A stretch of DNA of 64,000 nt from Cohnella rhizoplanae (GCF_948329515.1 NZ_CAOJCN010000002.1:59730-123729); one strand, 5' to 3'. Positions 43,697-52,704 are shown, numbered from the stretch's first letter. Notes: generated by a model from the sequence alone, not told the origin. Translations and numbers: made by a program.

Positions 43697-44596
43697 ATGA
43701 CACGCTGGACGCGCCTGTGGGAAAATTCCCTCCTGCTGTTCCCGAGCATCGCGCTCACGCTGGCCCTGGGCATCTATCCGTTGCTCTGGGTGCTCCGATA
43801 TATGTTCTACGATTACCCGGGCTACGGCCAGGAGATGTTCGTCGGTCTCGATAACTTCCGCCGCCTGCTGCGCGATTCGGCGTTCTGGGCGTCCGTCCGC
43901 AATACGTTCGTATTCGCGGGAGGCAAGCTGCTGATTACCATCCCCCTGTCCCTCATCCTCGCGGTCATGCTGAACGGCAAGCTCAGAGGCCGGCACTTCA
44001 TGAGAGCGGTATTCTTCATGCCGACGGTCATCAGTACCGCGGTCATCTCGGTCGTCTTCTACCTGATCTTCAATTCGTACAACGGCATGGTCAACCAGCT
44101 GCTGATGAAGCTCGGCTTGCTCGGCGGACCGTTCGAATGGCTAGGCCCCGATCATGCGATGATGACCGTCGTCATCGCCGCCGCGTGGGGCGCCGTGGGC
44201 AACTACATGCTGCTGTTCATCGCGGGCCTGCAGAGCATTCCGCAGGATCTGTACGAGAGCGCGTCGATCGACGGCGCGGGTCCGGCGCAGCGCTTCTGGC
44301 GCATCACGGTGCCGATGCTCGGACCCGTCATGCAGATCATCATCATGCTGGCGATCATCGCTTCGTTCAAGGGCTACGAGAGCATCATGGTCATGACGGA
44401 GGGCGGCCCGATCGGCAGGACGGACGTCATGTATCTGTATTTGTACAAGCTGCTGTTCCCGCTCGCCACGTCTGGCACGCCGGCCGACCAGCAGTTCGGC
44501 TACGGCAGCGCGGTAGGCTTCGCGACGGCGCTCATCGTCGGCGCGATCACGCTGCTCTATTACTGGCTGAGCCGCAAGATGAACAAAGTGTATTAG
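43697..44596 (+). CDS. Sugar ABC permease (MalF/UgpA type)
   Basis: 299 residues, six membrane helices. The EAA loop that contacts the ATPase reads YESASIDGAGPAQRFWRITVPMLGP. It is 71 bases downstream of the lipoprotein gene with GGAGTGGAG upstream of ATG 43697. No ATPase gene is in the operon, so a shared MsmX-like ATPase elsewhere is expected. Confidence 0.93.
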   Translation: MTRWTRLWENSLLLFPSIALTLALGIYPLLWVLRYMFYDYPGYGQEMFVGLDNFRRLLRDSAFWASVRNTFVFAGGKLLITIPLSLILAVMLNGKLRGRHFMRAVFFMPTVISTAVISVVFYLIFNSYNGMVNQLLMKLGLLGGPFEWLGPDHAMMTVVIAAAWGAVGNYMLLFIAGLQSIPQDLYESASIDGAGPAQRFWRITVPMLGPVMQIIIMLAIIASFKGYESIMVMTEGGPIGRTDVMYLYLYKLLFPLATSGTPADQQFGYGSAVGFATALIVGAITLLYYWLSRKMNKVY

Positions 44597-44608
44597 GAGG
44601 CTGCAGCG

Positions 44609-45523
44609 ATGACCCAACAAACGGCAATCCTCAAAAAGCCATCCGGCGCCGCCCAGAAGCAGGGCGCTCCCGCCAGCGTCGGCGCTGCCAGGTTCTTCAC
44701 GATCGCAGGCCGGGCGATCATGTGGATCTTCCTGCTCGTCGTCGGGGCGCTTACTTTGTTCCCGATCCTCATGACGATCGTCGGCTCCCTGATGACCAAC
44801 TCGGAGCTCATGAGCGGCGGCAATATCCTGCCGAAGACGTGGCAGTTCCACAACTACGCGGACGCCTGGCAGCAGAGCAACTTCGCGCGCTACACCTGGA
44901 ACAGCCTGTTCATCAGCATCGTGTCCATGGTCGGCACGCTGCTCGTGGCCGCGGCCGCGGCCTATGTCGTCGACCGGCGCAGCTTCCCCGGCAAGTCTCT
45001 TTACGTCGGGCTGCAGGCTTCGACGATGTTCATCTCGATGGGCGCCATCGTCCTGCGTCCCCAGTTCGACCTGATGGTCGCCGTCGGGCTCAACTCGTCG
45101 CTGTGGGGCGTCATCCTCATCCTGATGAGCGCCCACGCCAGCACGTTTTTCATCCTGCTGGGCTTCTTCAAGTCCATTCCGCGCGAGCTGGACGAGGCGG
45201 CGATGATCGACGGCTCCGGCTTTATCCGTTCGTTCTACCGGATCATCCTGCCGCTCCTGGCGCCGGGACTCGGCGTGTCGGGGCTGTTCGCCTTTCGCCA
45301 CGCGTGGAACGAATACATCCTGCCGCTCGTCTTCACGATGACGGATCCCAAGCTGCAGACGCTGACCGTGGGACTCGCCAATCTCCGCTACGGCTCCTCG
45401 GCGGCGATGCAGACCAATCTCATGATGGCGGGCGCCTGCTTGTCCATCCTGCCGATGCTGATCGTCTATGCGCTCGCGAACAAATCGTTCATGCAGGCGA
45501 CGGCAGGCTCGGTCAAAGGTTAG
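44609..45523 (+). CDS. Sugar ABC permease (MalG/UgpE type)
   Basis: 304 residues, six helices after a short polar N-terminus. The EAA motif reads LDEAAMIDGSGFIRSFYRIILPLLAPG. It is the second half of the permease, 12 bases after its partner, with AGGAGG before ATG 44609. Confidence 0.93.
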   Translation: MTQQTAILKKPSGAAQKQGAPASVGAARFFTIAGRAIMWIFLLVVGALTLFPILMTIVGSLMTNSELMSGGNILPKTWQFHNYADAWQQSNFARYTWNSLFISIVSMVGTLLVAAAAAYVVDRRSFPGKSLYVGLQASTMFISMGAIVLRPQFDLMVAVGLNSSLWGVILILMSAHASTFFILLGFFKSIPRELDEAAMIDGSGFIRSFYRIILPLLAPGLGVSGLFAFRHAWNEYILPLVFTMTDPKLQTLTVGLANLRYGSSAAMQTNLMMAGACLSILPMLIVYALANKSFMQATAGSVKG

Positions 45524-45560
45524 ACGCGCAATTTTATCCGAAATGGAGGGTAACCCACCG

Positions 45561-46574
45561 ATGAACGCAACCACGACAATAGGCGCGCTGACTTCCAGCC
45601 CGCTCATCCGGCGCCACTCGGCCAACCCGATCCTGAGCCCGGGCGACGTCCCTTACGGTCCGGCCATGGTCTTCAACGCCGGCGTCGTCAAATATAATGG
45701 GAAGTACGTCATGGTATTCCGCAACGACTACGGCAACGCCGAGCTCGGTACGATCGAGCCGCACGGCACCACGAATCTGGGGCTGGCGTTCAGCGACGAC
45801 GGCATCCGCTGGGAGGTCCAGCCCGCGCCGTGCTGGAGCTGGCACGACGAAGAGGTCGTCCGCGTGTACGATCCGCGGCTGACCGTCATCGACGGCCGCT
45901 GCCATATGTGCTTCGCGGTCGACACGCGTCACGGCGTGCGCGGCGGCATCGCCGTGACGGACGACTTCGCCAAGTTCGACGTGCTGAGCCTGTCCGTTCC
46001 GGACAACCGCAACATGGTGCTGTTCCCGGAGCGTATCGGGGGCAAGTACGTCCGTCTTGAGCGGCCGTTCCCGGTGTACAGCCGGGGCGGCGTCGACCGC
46101 TTCGACATGTGGATGAGCGATTCGCCCGATCTTCGATACTGGGGCGGCTCCAAGCTGCTGCTCGGGGTGGAGCACGTGCCGTTCGCCAACGACAAGGTCG
46201 GTCCCGGCGCTCCGCCGGTCCGGACGGACAAGGGCTGGCTGACGACCTTCCACGCGGTCGACATCGATGGCGGCCGCGGCAAGAACGGCTGGGAGGCCTC
46301 GTGGAAGAAGCGGTATACGGCAGGCATTATGCTGCTGGATCTGGAGGACCCGAGCAAGATCGTCGGCATGTACCGCGAGCCGCTGCTGGCGCCCGAAGCG
46401 GTCTACGAGACGGACGGCGGCTTCCGCAACGACGTCATCTTCCCGGGCGGCATGGTGCTCGAGGACAGCGGCGAAGTGAAGATCTATTACGGCGCCGCTG
46501 ATACGGTCGAGTGCCTGGCTACGGCCGACGTCGATGACCTCGTCCGGCTCTGCCTGGAAGGCGAGCAAGCGTAG
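45561..46574 (+). CDS. GH130-family beta-mannoside phosphorylase
   Basis: 337 residues with the five-bladed propeller features of GH130: NPILSPGDVPYGPAMVFNAGVVKYNGKYVMVFR at the start, VYDPRLTVIDGRCHMCFA with the catalytic Asp, and late phosphate-site residues around EASWKKRYTAG. Such enzymes split beta-mannosides with phosphate to give mannose-1-phosphate, here probably acting on the imported sugar. ATG 45561 lies ten bases after TGGAGGG. The exact linkage cannot be fixed from sequence. Confidence 0.88.
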   Translation: MNATTTIGALTSSPLIRRHSANPILSPGDVPYGPAMVFNAGVVKYNGKYVMVFRNDYGNAELGTIEPHGTTNLGLAFSDDGIRWEVQPAPCWSWHDEEVVRVYDPRLTVIDGRCHMCFAVDTRHGVRGGIAVTDDFAKFDVLSLSVPDNRNMVLFPERIGGKYVRLERPFPVYSRGGVDRFDMWMSDSPDLRYWGGSKLLLGVEHVPFANDKVGPGAPPVRTDKGWLTTFHAVDIDGGRGKNGWEASWKKRYTAGIMLLDLEDPSKIVGMYREPLLAPEAVYETDGGFRNDVIFPGGMVLEDSGEVKIYYGAADTVECLATADVDDLVRLCLEGEQA

Positions 46575-46599
46575 AGAAGAGGAGAGGGGAGTGAATTCA

Positions 46600-47973
46600 A
46601 TGAGCGACGTCAAGCATATATCGCTGCCCGCGCAGGAGATTCCGGTATCCCGCGAGGTCGACGTGGTGGTCGTCGGCGGCGGGGCGTCCGGGATCGGGGC
46701 GGCGGTCGCCGCCGCGAGCAACGGCGCGCGCACGCTGCTGATCGAGCAGCGCGGCTTCCTGGGCGGCATGGGCACGGTATCGCTGGTGCCGGCCTTCTGC
46801 CCGTTCACGGACAAGGAAAAACCGATCATCCGGGGCATCGGCATGGAGCTGATGGAGCGGATGAAGGAGGCATGCAATGCCGACTACCGCCGCGAATACG
46901 CGGATACGCTCGATTGGGTGCCGATCGACCCCGAGGCGCTCAAGCGCGTCTACGACGACGCGCTGCTGGAGAGCGGCGTGGAGCCGCTGTTCCATTCGTT
47001 CGTCTACGACGTGATCAAGTCCGGAGACGGACGGAGCATCGAAGGCATCGTCGTCGTCAACAAGACCGGCCGTTCGGCAGTGCGGTGCAGCTATGTCATC
47101 GACGCGACGGGCGATGCGGATATCGCCGCGCTGGCCGGCGTGCCGTTCCAGAAGGGCGGCGAGCAGGGCGAACTCCAGCCTGGCTCGATGTGTTATCTGC
47201 TGGCGAACGTGGACCGCGGCCGCTTCCGCCGCTTCCTGGAGGAATCGGGGGATACGGGACAGCTGCACCGAACCGTGGAGCGGGCGATCGCGGAGGGCGC
47301 GCTGCCCGAAGGGCGCAAGTCGATCTCGGGCCTTGCCTGGGTGAACGACTATCTCGTCGGGGTCAACTTCGGTCACGTGTTCGGCATCGATGGGACCAAG
47401 GCGGAGGATCTGACCCGCGGCGCGATCGAAGGGCGGAGGCTGGCCCGGCGTCAGCTGGCATTTTTCCAGAACTACGTGCCCGGCTTCGAGCAGGCGCATC
47501 TGGTGGCGAGCGGAGAGCAGGTCGGCATCCGGGAGACGCGCCGGATCCAGGGCGACTACGTGCTGACGGCGGAGGACTTCATGGAGGCGCGGACCTTCCC
47601 GGACGATATCGCGCGCAACGCATATTATATCGATATCCATATGGCGCATAGCAAGGCGAACATGCATTTCACGCATCTGAAGCCAGGCGAATCGCACGGC
47701 GTGCCCTACCGCGTGCTGCTGCCGCTGGGCATCGACAATCTGTGGGTGCCGGGCCGGGCCGCGTCCTCGGACCGCGCGGTGCAGGGCTCGCTGCGCGTCA
47801 TGCCGAACTGCTTCGCGATGGGCCAGGCGTCGGGCACGGCGGCGGCGCTGGCGCTGCGGGACGGCGTCGGCGCCAGGGGCGTCGAGATCGGCGAGCTGCA
47901 GCGGGTGCTGCTCGAGCAGGGCGCCTGGCTGGGCGAGCCGGCTCCGTCTGGCAGCTCGGCGCGCGGTATCTAG
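46600..47973 (+). CDS. FAD-dependent oxidoreductase
   Basis: 457 residues of the PF12831 type. The dinucleotide fold VVVGGGASGIGAAVAAASNG lies near residues 18-38, YVIDATGDADIAALAGVPF is the conserved ATGD motif near residue 165, and a late NLWVPGRAASSDRAVQGSLRV closes the FAD site. Homologues accompany sugar-catabolism operons in Paenibacillus. The substrate is unknown and oxidation of a sugar or polyol is a guess. ATG 46600 is preferred, nine bases after GAGGGGAG; GTG 46591 is possible. Confidence 0.85.
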   Translation: MSDVKHISLPAQEIPVSREVDVVVVGGGASGIGAAVAAASNGARTLLIEQRGFLGGMGTVSLVPAFCPFTDKEKPIIRGIGMELMERMKEACNADYRREYADTLDWVPIDPEALKRVYDDALLESGVEPLFHSFVYDVIKSGDGRSIEGIVVVNKTGRSAVRCSYVIDATGDADIAALAGVPFQKGGEQGELQPGSMCYLLANVDRGRFRRFLEESGDTGQLHRTVERAIAEGALPEGRKSISGLAWVNDYLVGVNFGHVFGIDGTKAEDLTRGAIEGRRLARRQLAFFQNYVPGFEQAHLVASGEQVGIRETRRIQGDYVLTAEDFMEARTFPDDIARNAYYIDIHMAHSKANMHFTHLKPGESHGVPYRVLLPLGIDNLWVPGRAASSDRAVQGSLRVMPNCFAMGQASGTAAALALRDGVGARGVEIGELQRVLLEQGAWLGEPAPSGSSARGI

Positions 47974-47974
47974 G

Positions 47975-48589
47975 ATGGAGCTCGCGAAGTGGCGCCATAA
48001 AAGGTGGGGTACGCTCGGCGACAGCATCACGGCGGCCAACGGTTATCAGCCGATCGTGGCTGCCGCGCTCCAATTCGCGGAGGTGCTGAATTACGGCAAG
48101 AGCGGCTGTCCCATGACGGCCGGCGGCCCGACGGACGAAGGCTCCACTTGGCGGATGGCGCAGCGCCTCGCCCCGGGGCTCGACTGCGTGACGATATTCG
48201 CCGGGACCAATGACTATCGGCTGGATAAGCCGCTCGGCGGACCGGACAGCCGCGATCCGCACACGTTCGCCGGGGCGTACCGGACGGCGGTCGAGACGGT
48301 GCTGACAGCAGTTCCCGGCTGCCGTCTCAGCCTGTGGACGCCGCTGCAACGGGATAAGGACGGCTATGATATCGTTCGTCCGAACGCGCAGGGACACCGG
48401 CTAAGCGACTATGCCGATGCGGTGCGCGCGCTTGGGCGCGAGTACGCCCTGCCCGTGCTTGATCTGTACGGGGAAAGCGGGCTGAACAAGCTCACGCTGC
48501 CTTGGTTCACCGACGACGGACTTCATCCCAACGCGCGCGGGCATGCGCGCATCGCCGAGATGGCGATTCCTTTTCTGATGCGGATCTGA
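47975..48589 (+). CDS. SGNH/GDSL hydrolase
   Basis: 204 residues, no signal peptide. The catalytic Ser is in WGTLGDSITAANG (Ser17). The Asn block reads FAGTNDYRL and the D-x-x-H block reads FTDDGLHPNARGH. It follows the oxidoreductase stop by one base. An esterase that removes acetyl groups from the imported sugar would fit the operon. Confidence 0.87.
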   Translation: MELAKWRHKRWGTLGDSITAANGYQPIVAAALQFAEVLNYGKSGCPMTAGGPTDEGSTWRMAQRLAPGLDCVTIFAGTNDYRLDKPLGGPDSRDPHTFAGAYRTAVETVLTAVPGCRLSLWTPLQRDKDGYDIVRPNAQGHRLSDYADAVRALGREYALPVLDLYGESGLNKLTLPWFTDDGLHPNARGHARIAEMAIPFLMRI

Positions 48590-48603
48590 GCCTAACGGCC
48601 CGT

Positions 48604-49500
48604 TTAAGCCCGCCCGATCTGCTTCAGTACGTCGCCGAGCCGCTGCGGCCTCATCTGACCGATGAGATCGCCGCGCTCCCGGAGGCGGGCAACGACGTTC
48701 AGCAGGTTGTAATCGGCAGGGCGCGGGTCCGCGCGCACCTCGTCCCAGTCCAGCGGCGTCGATACCGGCGCGCCGGCACGGGCTCGCGGGGTATAGGCGG
48801 CGGCCAGCGTACGGCCCGGATAATATTGCAGATAATCGAGATAGATCAGCGATCCGCGGTTCTTTTTCAGCCGTTCTACGGTGAAGAGCTGCGGATTTTT
48901 TGCCGTCAGGTATTCGGACACGAACTTGCCGAACCGACGGAGATCGTCGTAGGTGGGACCCGGCTCGATGCGCATCACGACCTGGACGCCCGTCGCGCCC
49001 GACGTCTTGGGGACGGCCTCCAGCCCCAGCGAATGCAGCAGATCCCCGACTTTGTCGGCCGCCTCCATGATCCTCGGCTCGACTTCCAGACTCGGATCGA
49101 TATCGAGAATCCAGCGGTCGGGCATGGGCATGCCGATGCGTTCGCAGGAAACATGGTACTCGAGCGCGTACAGGCTGCCCATCCACAGCAGCGTGGGCAG
49201 CGAGTCGAGCACTACGTAGCGAATCCCGTTATCCGTCTCCGTGCGGACGTAGTCCGGCACCGGGGCCGGCGCGTTTTTTTGATAAAAGGACTTCCCCGCA
49301 TAGCCTTCGGGAAATCGGATCGTCGTGAGATATCGGCCTTCGCAATGGGGCAGCATATAGGGCGCCAAGTCCGCGAGCGTCCGGACGTACTGGAGCTTGT
49401 CGATGCCCATATCGGGCCATAGGAGCTTGTCCGGATGGGAGATCAGCAGCTCCCGATCGCCTAGGCGCAGGGCGACGGGTGACATCGCAGCAGGGGGCAT
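48604..49500 (-). CDS. ligD: Stand-alone LigD-type polymerase (primase-polymerase) domain
   Basis: 298 residues. LSHP-like ISHPDKLLWPDMGIDK starts the domain. SFYQKNAP and ILDIDPS carry the D-x-D metal ligands, and GVQVVMRIEPGPTYDD with LIYLDYLQYYPGRTLAAAYTPRARAGAPVSTPL completes the fold. This polymerase fills ends in non-homologous joining with Ku. Neither ligase nor nuclease domain is attached. ATG 49500 is used because GCGGAGGAA precedes it; an upstream in-frame ATG at 49641 would add an Arg-rich stretch without a better site. Ku lies 1.7 kb away on the same strand. Confidence 0.92.
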   Translation of the reverse strand: MPPAAMSPVALRLGDRELLISHPDKLLWPDMGIDKLQYVRTLADLAPYMLPHCEGRYLTTIRFPEGYAGKSFYQKNAPAPVPDYVRTETDNGIRYVVLDSLPTLLWMGSLYALEYHVSCERIGMPMPDRWILDIDPSLEVEPRIMEAADKVGDLLHSLGLEAVPKTSGATGVQVVMRIEPGPTYDDLRRFGKFVSEYLTAKNPQLFTVERLKKNRGSLIYLDYLQYYPGRTLAAAYTPRARAGAPVSTPLDWDEVRADPRPADYNLLNVVARLRERGDLIGQMRPQRLGDVLKQIGRA

Positions 49501-49682
49501 GGGCGTTTCCTCCGCTCTGGTTCGCCTCTTCGGCCGGTCGCTTCGAGGCGGTGATCCTTTTAGTGTAGCCGGATCGCTTCCGCCGCATTCCCCCTCAGAA
49601 TAATCGGGCGTTCGCCTGCACTTTTGCCCGGCCCTCCTCATACAACAATAGAGAAAGCGCTCGGGGAGGGATCTCTACGGAT

Positions 49683-49916
49683 ATGCCGCTTCTACACCAT
49701 GCCGGCGCGCTGCTGTCGCTCGCGCTCGTATTTTGGACGGGGTCATCCTTGTTTGCCGTGCTGCACCCGCGCATCGTGCTCGCGCTGGCCCAGGGCGGGC
49801 AGGACCAGGGCGAGGCGGGCGAAGCGACGCCGGCTCGCCAGGGCCGGATTCGCCTGCAGGGCGGGATGATGAGCCTGGCAGGCTTGATCTTGCTGGCGCT
49901 GCCGATGCTCACTTAG
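49683..49916 (+). CDS. Small two-helix membrane protein (77 aa)
   Basis: ATG 49683 follows GGGAGGGA at 11 bases. The product has two hydrophobic segments (about 8-27 and 61-76) joined by a polar Gln/Gly/Glu-rich loop. No family recognised. It is divergent from ligD and ends in a strong bidirectional terminator. Confidence 0.6.
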   Translation: MPLLHHAGALLSLALVFWTGSSLFAVLHPRIVLALAQGGQDQGEAGEATPARQGRIRLQGGMMSLAGLILLALPMLT

Positions 49917-49942
49917 CGCCGGAAGATGCGCCGTCGGAGCAG

Positions 49943-49995
49943 AAAAAGAGATGTCCCGCAGTCGCCTTTCATGACATGCGGGACATCTCTTTTTT
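49943..49995. terminator. Bidirectional intrinsic terminator
   Basis: A perfect 18-bp stem (AAAAAGAGATGTCCCGCA and its complement) with A and T runs on both sides, between the convergent 77-residue gene and the CAP-domain gene. Confidence 0.92.
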
Positions 49996-50010
49996 AAGCG
50001 GACTTGTATA

Positions 50011-50778
50011 TCAGCCCGTGAACTCTTGTACCCATTCGCCGTTATAGTAGGCGACGCCGATCGACTTGAAGTTGGCGCTCAAAATATTCGCCTTGTGGCC
50101 GGCGCTGTTCATCCACGCGGTCATGACCTCGGTCGGCGTCTGCTGACCTTTGGCGATGTTCTCGCCGGCATAGCTGTAGGACACGCCGAACTGCTTCATC
50201 ATATCGAACGGAGAGCCGTACGTCGGCGAGTTATGGTCGAAATAATTGTTATTGTACATATCCTTGGCTTTCGCGTCGGCGACCGTCGTCAGCTTGGCGT
50301 CCGTCTTCAGCGCGGACAGCCCGGCCTTGGCGCGTTCCTGGTTGACGATGGTGACGACCTGGGCCGCGAAGTTGGACTGCTGAGCGCTCGTGCCGGACCC
50401 GGCCGGTACGGAAGGCGCAGTCGGCGCGGCCGAGGGCGCCGGCGTGGCGGTCGGAGCAGGCGTGGCGGTTGGAGCCGGCGTGGTCGACGGTGCCGGAGTG
50501 ACGATTGGAGCCGGCGTAGGCTTAACCGTAGTGGGAGGCGTAGCCGCGGGCCGCGATGGCGAGTATCCGGCGCCGCCGTTCAGCTGGGATAGCAGCGACT
50601 GCCAGTCGTACGAGCCGAGATATTGCTGCAGCTGAGAAGCGTCGAACTTATATGTGAAAGTCTGGGTCGTCGGCGTGCCGGATACGGTCGCCGCGTTCGC
50701 CGAAGCGCCGAACGGCACCGCCAGCGACAACAGAAGCGCGCCGGATACTGCAAGCTGACCGATAGGGTTCTTTCTCAT
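50011..50778 (-). CDS. Secreted CAP-domain protein (YkwD/SCP-like)
   Basis: 255 residues. A signal peptide ends near ASANAATVS. A Pro/Ala/Thr linker of APTATP repeats spans about 95-140. The CAP domain fills the C-terminus, with IVNQERAKAGLSAL, the NNYFDHNSP His and MTAWMNSAGHKANIL. Such proteins are wall- or spore-associated in Bacillales, of unclear activity. ATG 50778 follows AAGGAGGAATTTCATTTT. A c-di-AMP-type leader lies directly upstream, as reported for several wall-protein genes. Confidence 0.92.
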   Translation of the reverse strand: MRKNPIGQLAVSGALLLSLAVPFGASANAATVSGTPTTQTFTYKFDASQLQQYLGSYDWQSLLSQLNGGAGYSPSRPAATPPTTVKPTPAPIVTPAPSTTPAPTATPAPTATPAPSAAPTAPSVPAGSGTSAQQSNFAAQVVTIVNQERAKAGLSALKTDAKLTTVADAKAKDMYNNNYFDHNSPTYGSPFDMMKQFGVSYSYAGENIAKGQQTPTEVMTAWMNSAGHKANILSANFKSIGVAYYNGEWVQEFTG

Positions 50779-50799
50779 AAAATGAAATTCCTCCTTGGG

Positions 50800-50925
50800 A
50801 TAAGCCTGCGAGGTTAGCTGACGGGTTAGGTCGGAGTTCGCCCTGCCGCCTAAGCGGCTTCACCCCGAATGCTCGGTTCCCCCGCGCCCTGTCGGGCTTC
50901 GGCTCGGATGCTTCACATTCTACCA
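50800..50925 (-). ncRNA. Cyclic di-AMP riboswitch (ydaO/yuaA type)
   Basis: Read on the minus strand, the leader contains GGGGGAACC, then GGGGTGAAGC, AGGGCGAACTCCGACC and finally CCCGTCAGCTAACCTCGCAGGC, the conserved order and wording of the ydaO motif. It ends about 20 bases before the CAP gene start. c-di-AMP binding normally turns such leaders off. Outer boundaries are approximate, and no clear expression platform was resolved. Confidence 0.85.
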
Positions 50926-50982
50926 GCCGAATCTGGCAGGATCACGGCATAAATATTACCACGATCCATATATTGGAAATCC

Positions 50983-51027
50983 AAAAAACGCCCGATCCTT
51001 GTCCCGCGCGGGGTTGGAAGGGGCGTT
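50983..51027 (-). terminator. Intrinsic terminator after ku
   Basis: On the minus strand AACGCCC and GGGCGTT enclose a CCCGCGCGGG helix and are followed by TTTT. It separates ku from the riboswitch. Confidence 0.65.
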
Positions 51028-51154
51028 AGTCGCTTCTTAAAATATTCTCATAAGCCGGCCGGATCGGAAAAACGGCATTTATCCGAGATTGATCTCACGG
51101 CGCGAAGCGCCATGATCCGAATCTGCCAGGGCCATCTCAGCCTTCAGCGCACCC

Positions 51155-52153
51155 TCACGGCTTGGGCTCGGTCGTCTTGCGACGCCTCGAGGGCGCCGCG
51201 GGCCCGCTCGGACCGGCAGCCTCGCCGCCTGCTGCGGCGGCGCCCGCCGGGCTTGTCTTCGCGCGCGAGCGCTTCGGCTTGTCCGCCGCCGTCGCATCTG
51301 CGGCGCCCGTATCGCCACGGATCGCGGACGTACGCCCCGCGCCGCGCCCGGTCGCGTCGCCGCCCGCCGAGGCGTCGCCCGTCTTCACCGCGGCCAGGCT
51401 CGCCTGCAGCGCGGACATGAGGTCGATGACGTTGGTCCGCTCCGCCGCCGGCGCCGTGACGACGTCCAAGCCTTGACCCGCCACCTTGCGGTTGATCGCT
51501 TCGAGCAGCGACGTCCGGTAGTCGTCCGTATACTTGGCCGCTTCGAACGGCGCCGACAGCTGCTCGATCAGCAGCTTCGCCATGTCCAGCTCGCGCTCGT
51601 TGACGGACTGGTTCTGCGGCAGTCCCGGCACGCCCGAGATGGCGCGGATCTCGTCCGGATAGAACATCGTTTCCATGCAGATGCAGTTGTCTACGCAGCG
51701 AATGGCGGCCAGGCTGCTCTTGCTGCGGATCGCGATCTTGGCGATGCCGATGCGTCCCGACTGCCGCATGGCTTCGAGCAGCAGCCCGTATGCGCCCGCT
51801 CCGGCTTGATCGGGGGACAGATAGTACGTCTTCTGGTAGAACATCGGGTCGATCTCTTCGAGCGCCACGAAGTCGAGGATTTGAATCGTACGCGTATTCT
51901 CCGGCTTCACGGCTTCGAGCTCCTGCTCGTCGAACAGCACGAACCTTCCTTTTTCGTATTCGTATCCCTTGGTGATCTCCTCCCACTCCACGGCTCTATC
52001 GCAATGCGGGCAGCTTTTGGCATAGGAGATCGGGGTGCCGCAGGCCTTGTGGATCTGCCGCAGATGAACGTCCTTGTCCTCGGTCGCGGTGAACATCTTG
52101 ACGGGCACGTGCACCAGCCCGAAGCTGATGGCGCCTTTCCATACCGTATGCAT
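51155..52153 (-). CDS. ku: Ku, DNA double-strand-break end-binding protein
   Basis: 332 residues. The N-terminal Ku core starts MHTVWKGAISFGLVHVPVKMF, with a CGTPISYAKSCPHCDRAVEWEEITKGYEYE zinc-knuckle-like segment. The C-terminal extension after about residue 255 is rich in Lys/Arg/Ala, as in Ku proteins that bind DNA along their tail. It acts with LigD in end joining, important in dormant spores. ATG 52153 lies nine bases after GAGGAGGG. Confidence 0.95.
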   Translation of the reverse strand: MHTVWKGAISFGLVHVPVKMFTATEDKDVHLRQIHKACGTPISYAKSCPHCDRAVEWEEITKGYEYEKGRFVLFDEQELEAVKPENTRTIQILDFVALEEIDPMFYQKTYYLSPDQAGAGAYGLLLEAMRQSGRIGIAKIAIRSKSSLAAIRCVDNCICMETMFYPDEIRAISGVPGLPQNQSVNERELDMAKLLIEQLSAPFEAAKYTDDYRTSLLEAINRKVAGQGLDVVTAPAAERTNVIDLMSALQASLAAVKTGDASAGGDATGRGAGRTSAIRGDTGAADATAADKPKRSRAKTSPAGAAAAGGEAAGPSGPAAPSRRRKTTEPKP

Positions 52154-52288
52154 GACGCATAACCCTCCTCATGATTCCGTATACCATCTAGCGTTCCCAT
52201 GTCGGTATGCAATTCATACTGCTTGGGCATCCTGAACCGGACGTTCTCTGCAGAAGATGGGCAAAAAGACGCGAAGGGAGCGGCGTTC

Positions 52289-52474
52289 GTGAGCGAAGAC
52301 GATACGAAGGACGGCAGCGACCACACCTACGAGGGCCGCGACAATTACGACATGGATATCGACCGGATGGTCAACGAAGGACTCGGCGGCGGCCAGGTGA
52401 CGCTCGACAACGGGCTGATCGAAGAGACGACGACCGAAACGATGCGGGAAAAAGAGGGGGACGATCCATCGTGA
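52289..52474 (+). CDS. Small acidic hypothetical protein upstream of sspH
   Basis: A GTG at 52289, eight bases after AAGGGAG, opens a 61-residue, strongly acidic frame with EGRDNYDMDIDRMVNEGL and a Thr/Glu-rich end. Its stop overlaps the sspH start as GTGA, so the two are co-translated and it may also be spore-expressed. No family recognised. Confidence 0.6.
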   Translation: MSEDDTKDGSDHTYEGRDNYDMDIDRMVNEGLGGGQVTLDNGLIEETTTETMREKEGDDPS

Positions 52475-52647
52475 ACGCGCAGCGGGCAATGCAAATTTTC
52501 GAATCGAAGGACACGATCGCCGTGCAGCTGGAGGGACAGCCGGTCTGGATCGAGAAGGTAGACGCTGCCAACGGCGTGGCGACCGTCCAGGTCGGACAGA
52601 AGCCGACGAACGTGCAGACGGTGGCCATCGATCGGCTGACCGAGTAG
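52471..52647 (+). CDS. sspH: H-type small acid-soluble spore protein
   Basis: 58 residues. MNAQRAMQIFESKDTIAVQL and GQPVWIEKVDAANGVATV match the SspH pattern (N-x-Q-R-A-x-x-I, then a V-x-I-x-x-V strand). These proteins are made late in the forespore and stored in the spore core. It starts with GTG and overlaps the acidic gene. It shows that the organism forms endospores. Confidence 0.88.
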   Translation: MNAQRAMQIFESKDTIAVQLEGQPVWIEKVDAANGVATVQVGQKPTNVQTVAIDRLTE

Positions 52648-52662
52648 CGATACGCTAGGCTT

Positions 52663-52704
52663 AAGAGCCGTCACGGGTCTCATGAGACCCGAGGACGGCT
52701 TTTA
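52663..52704. terminator. Terminator hairpin after sspH
   Basis: AAGAGCCGTC pairs with GACGGCTTTT around GGGTCTCATGAGACCC. The last codons of the convergent lipoprotein gene (stop at 52680) lie inside it. Confidence 0.82.
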
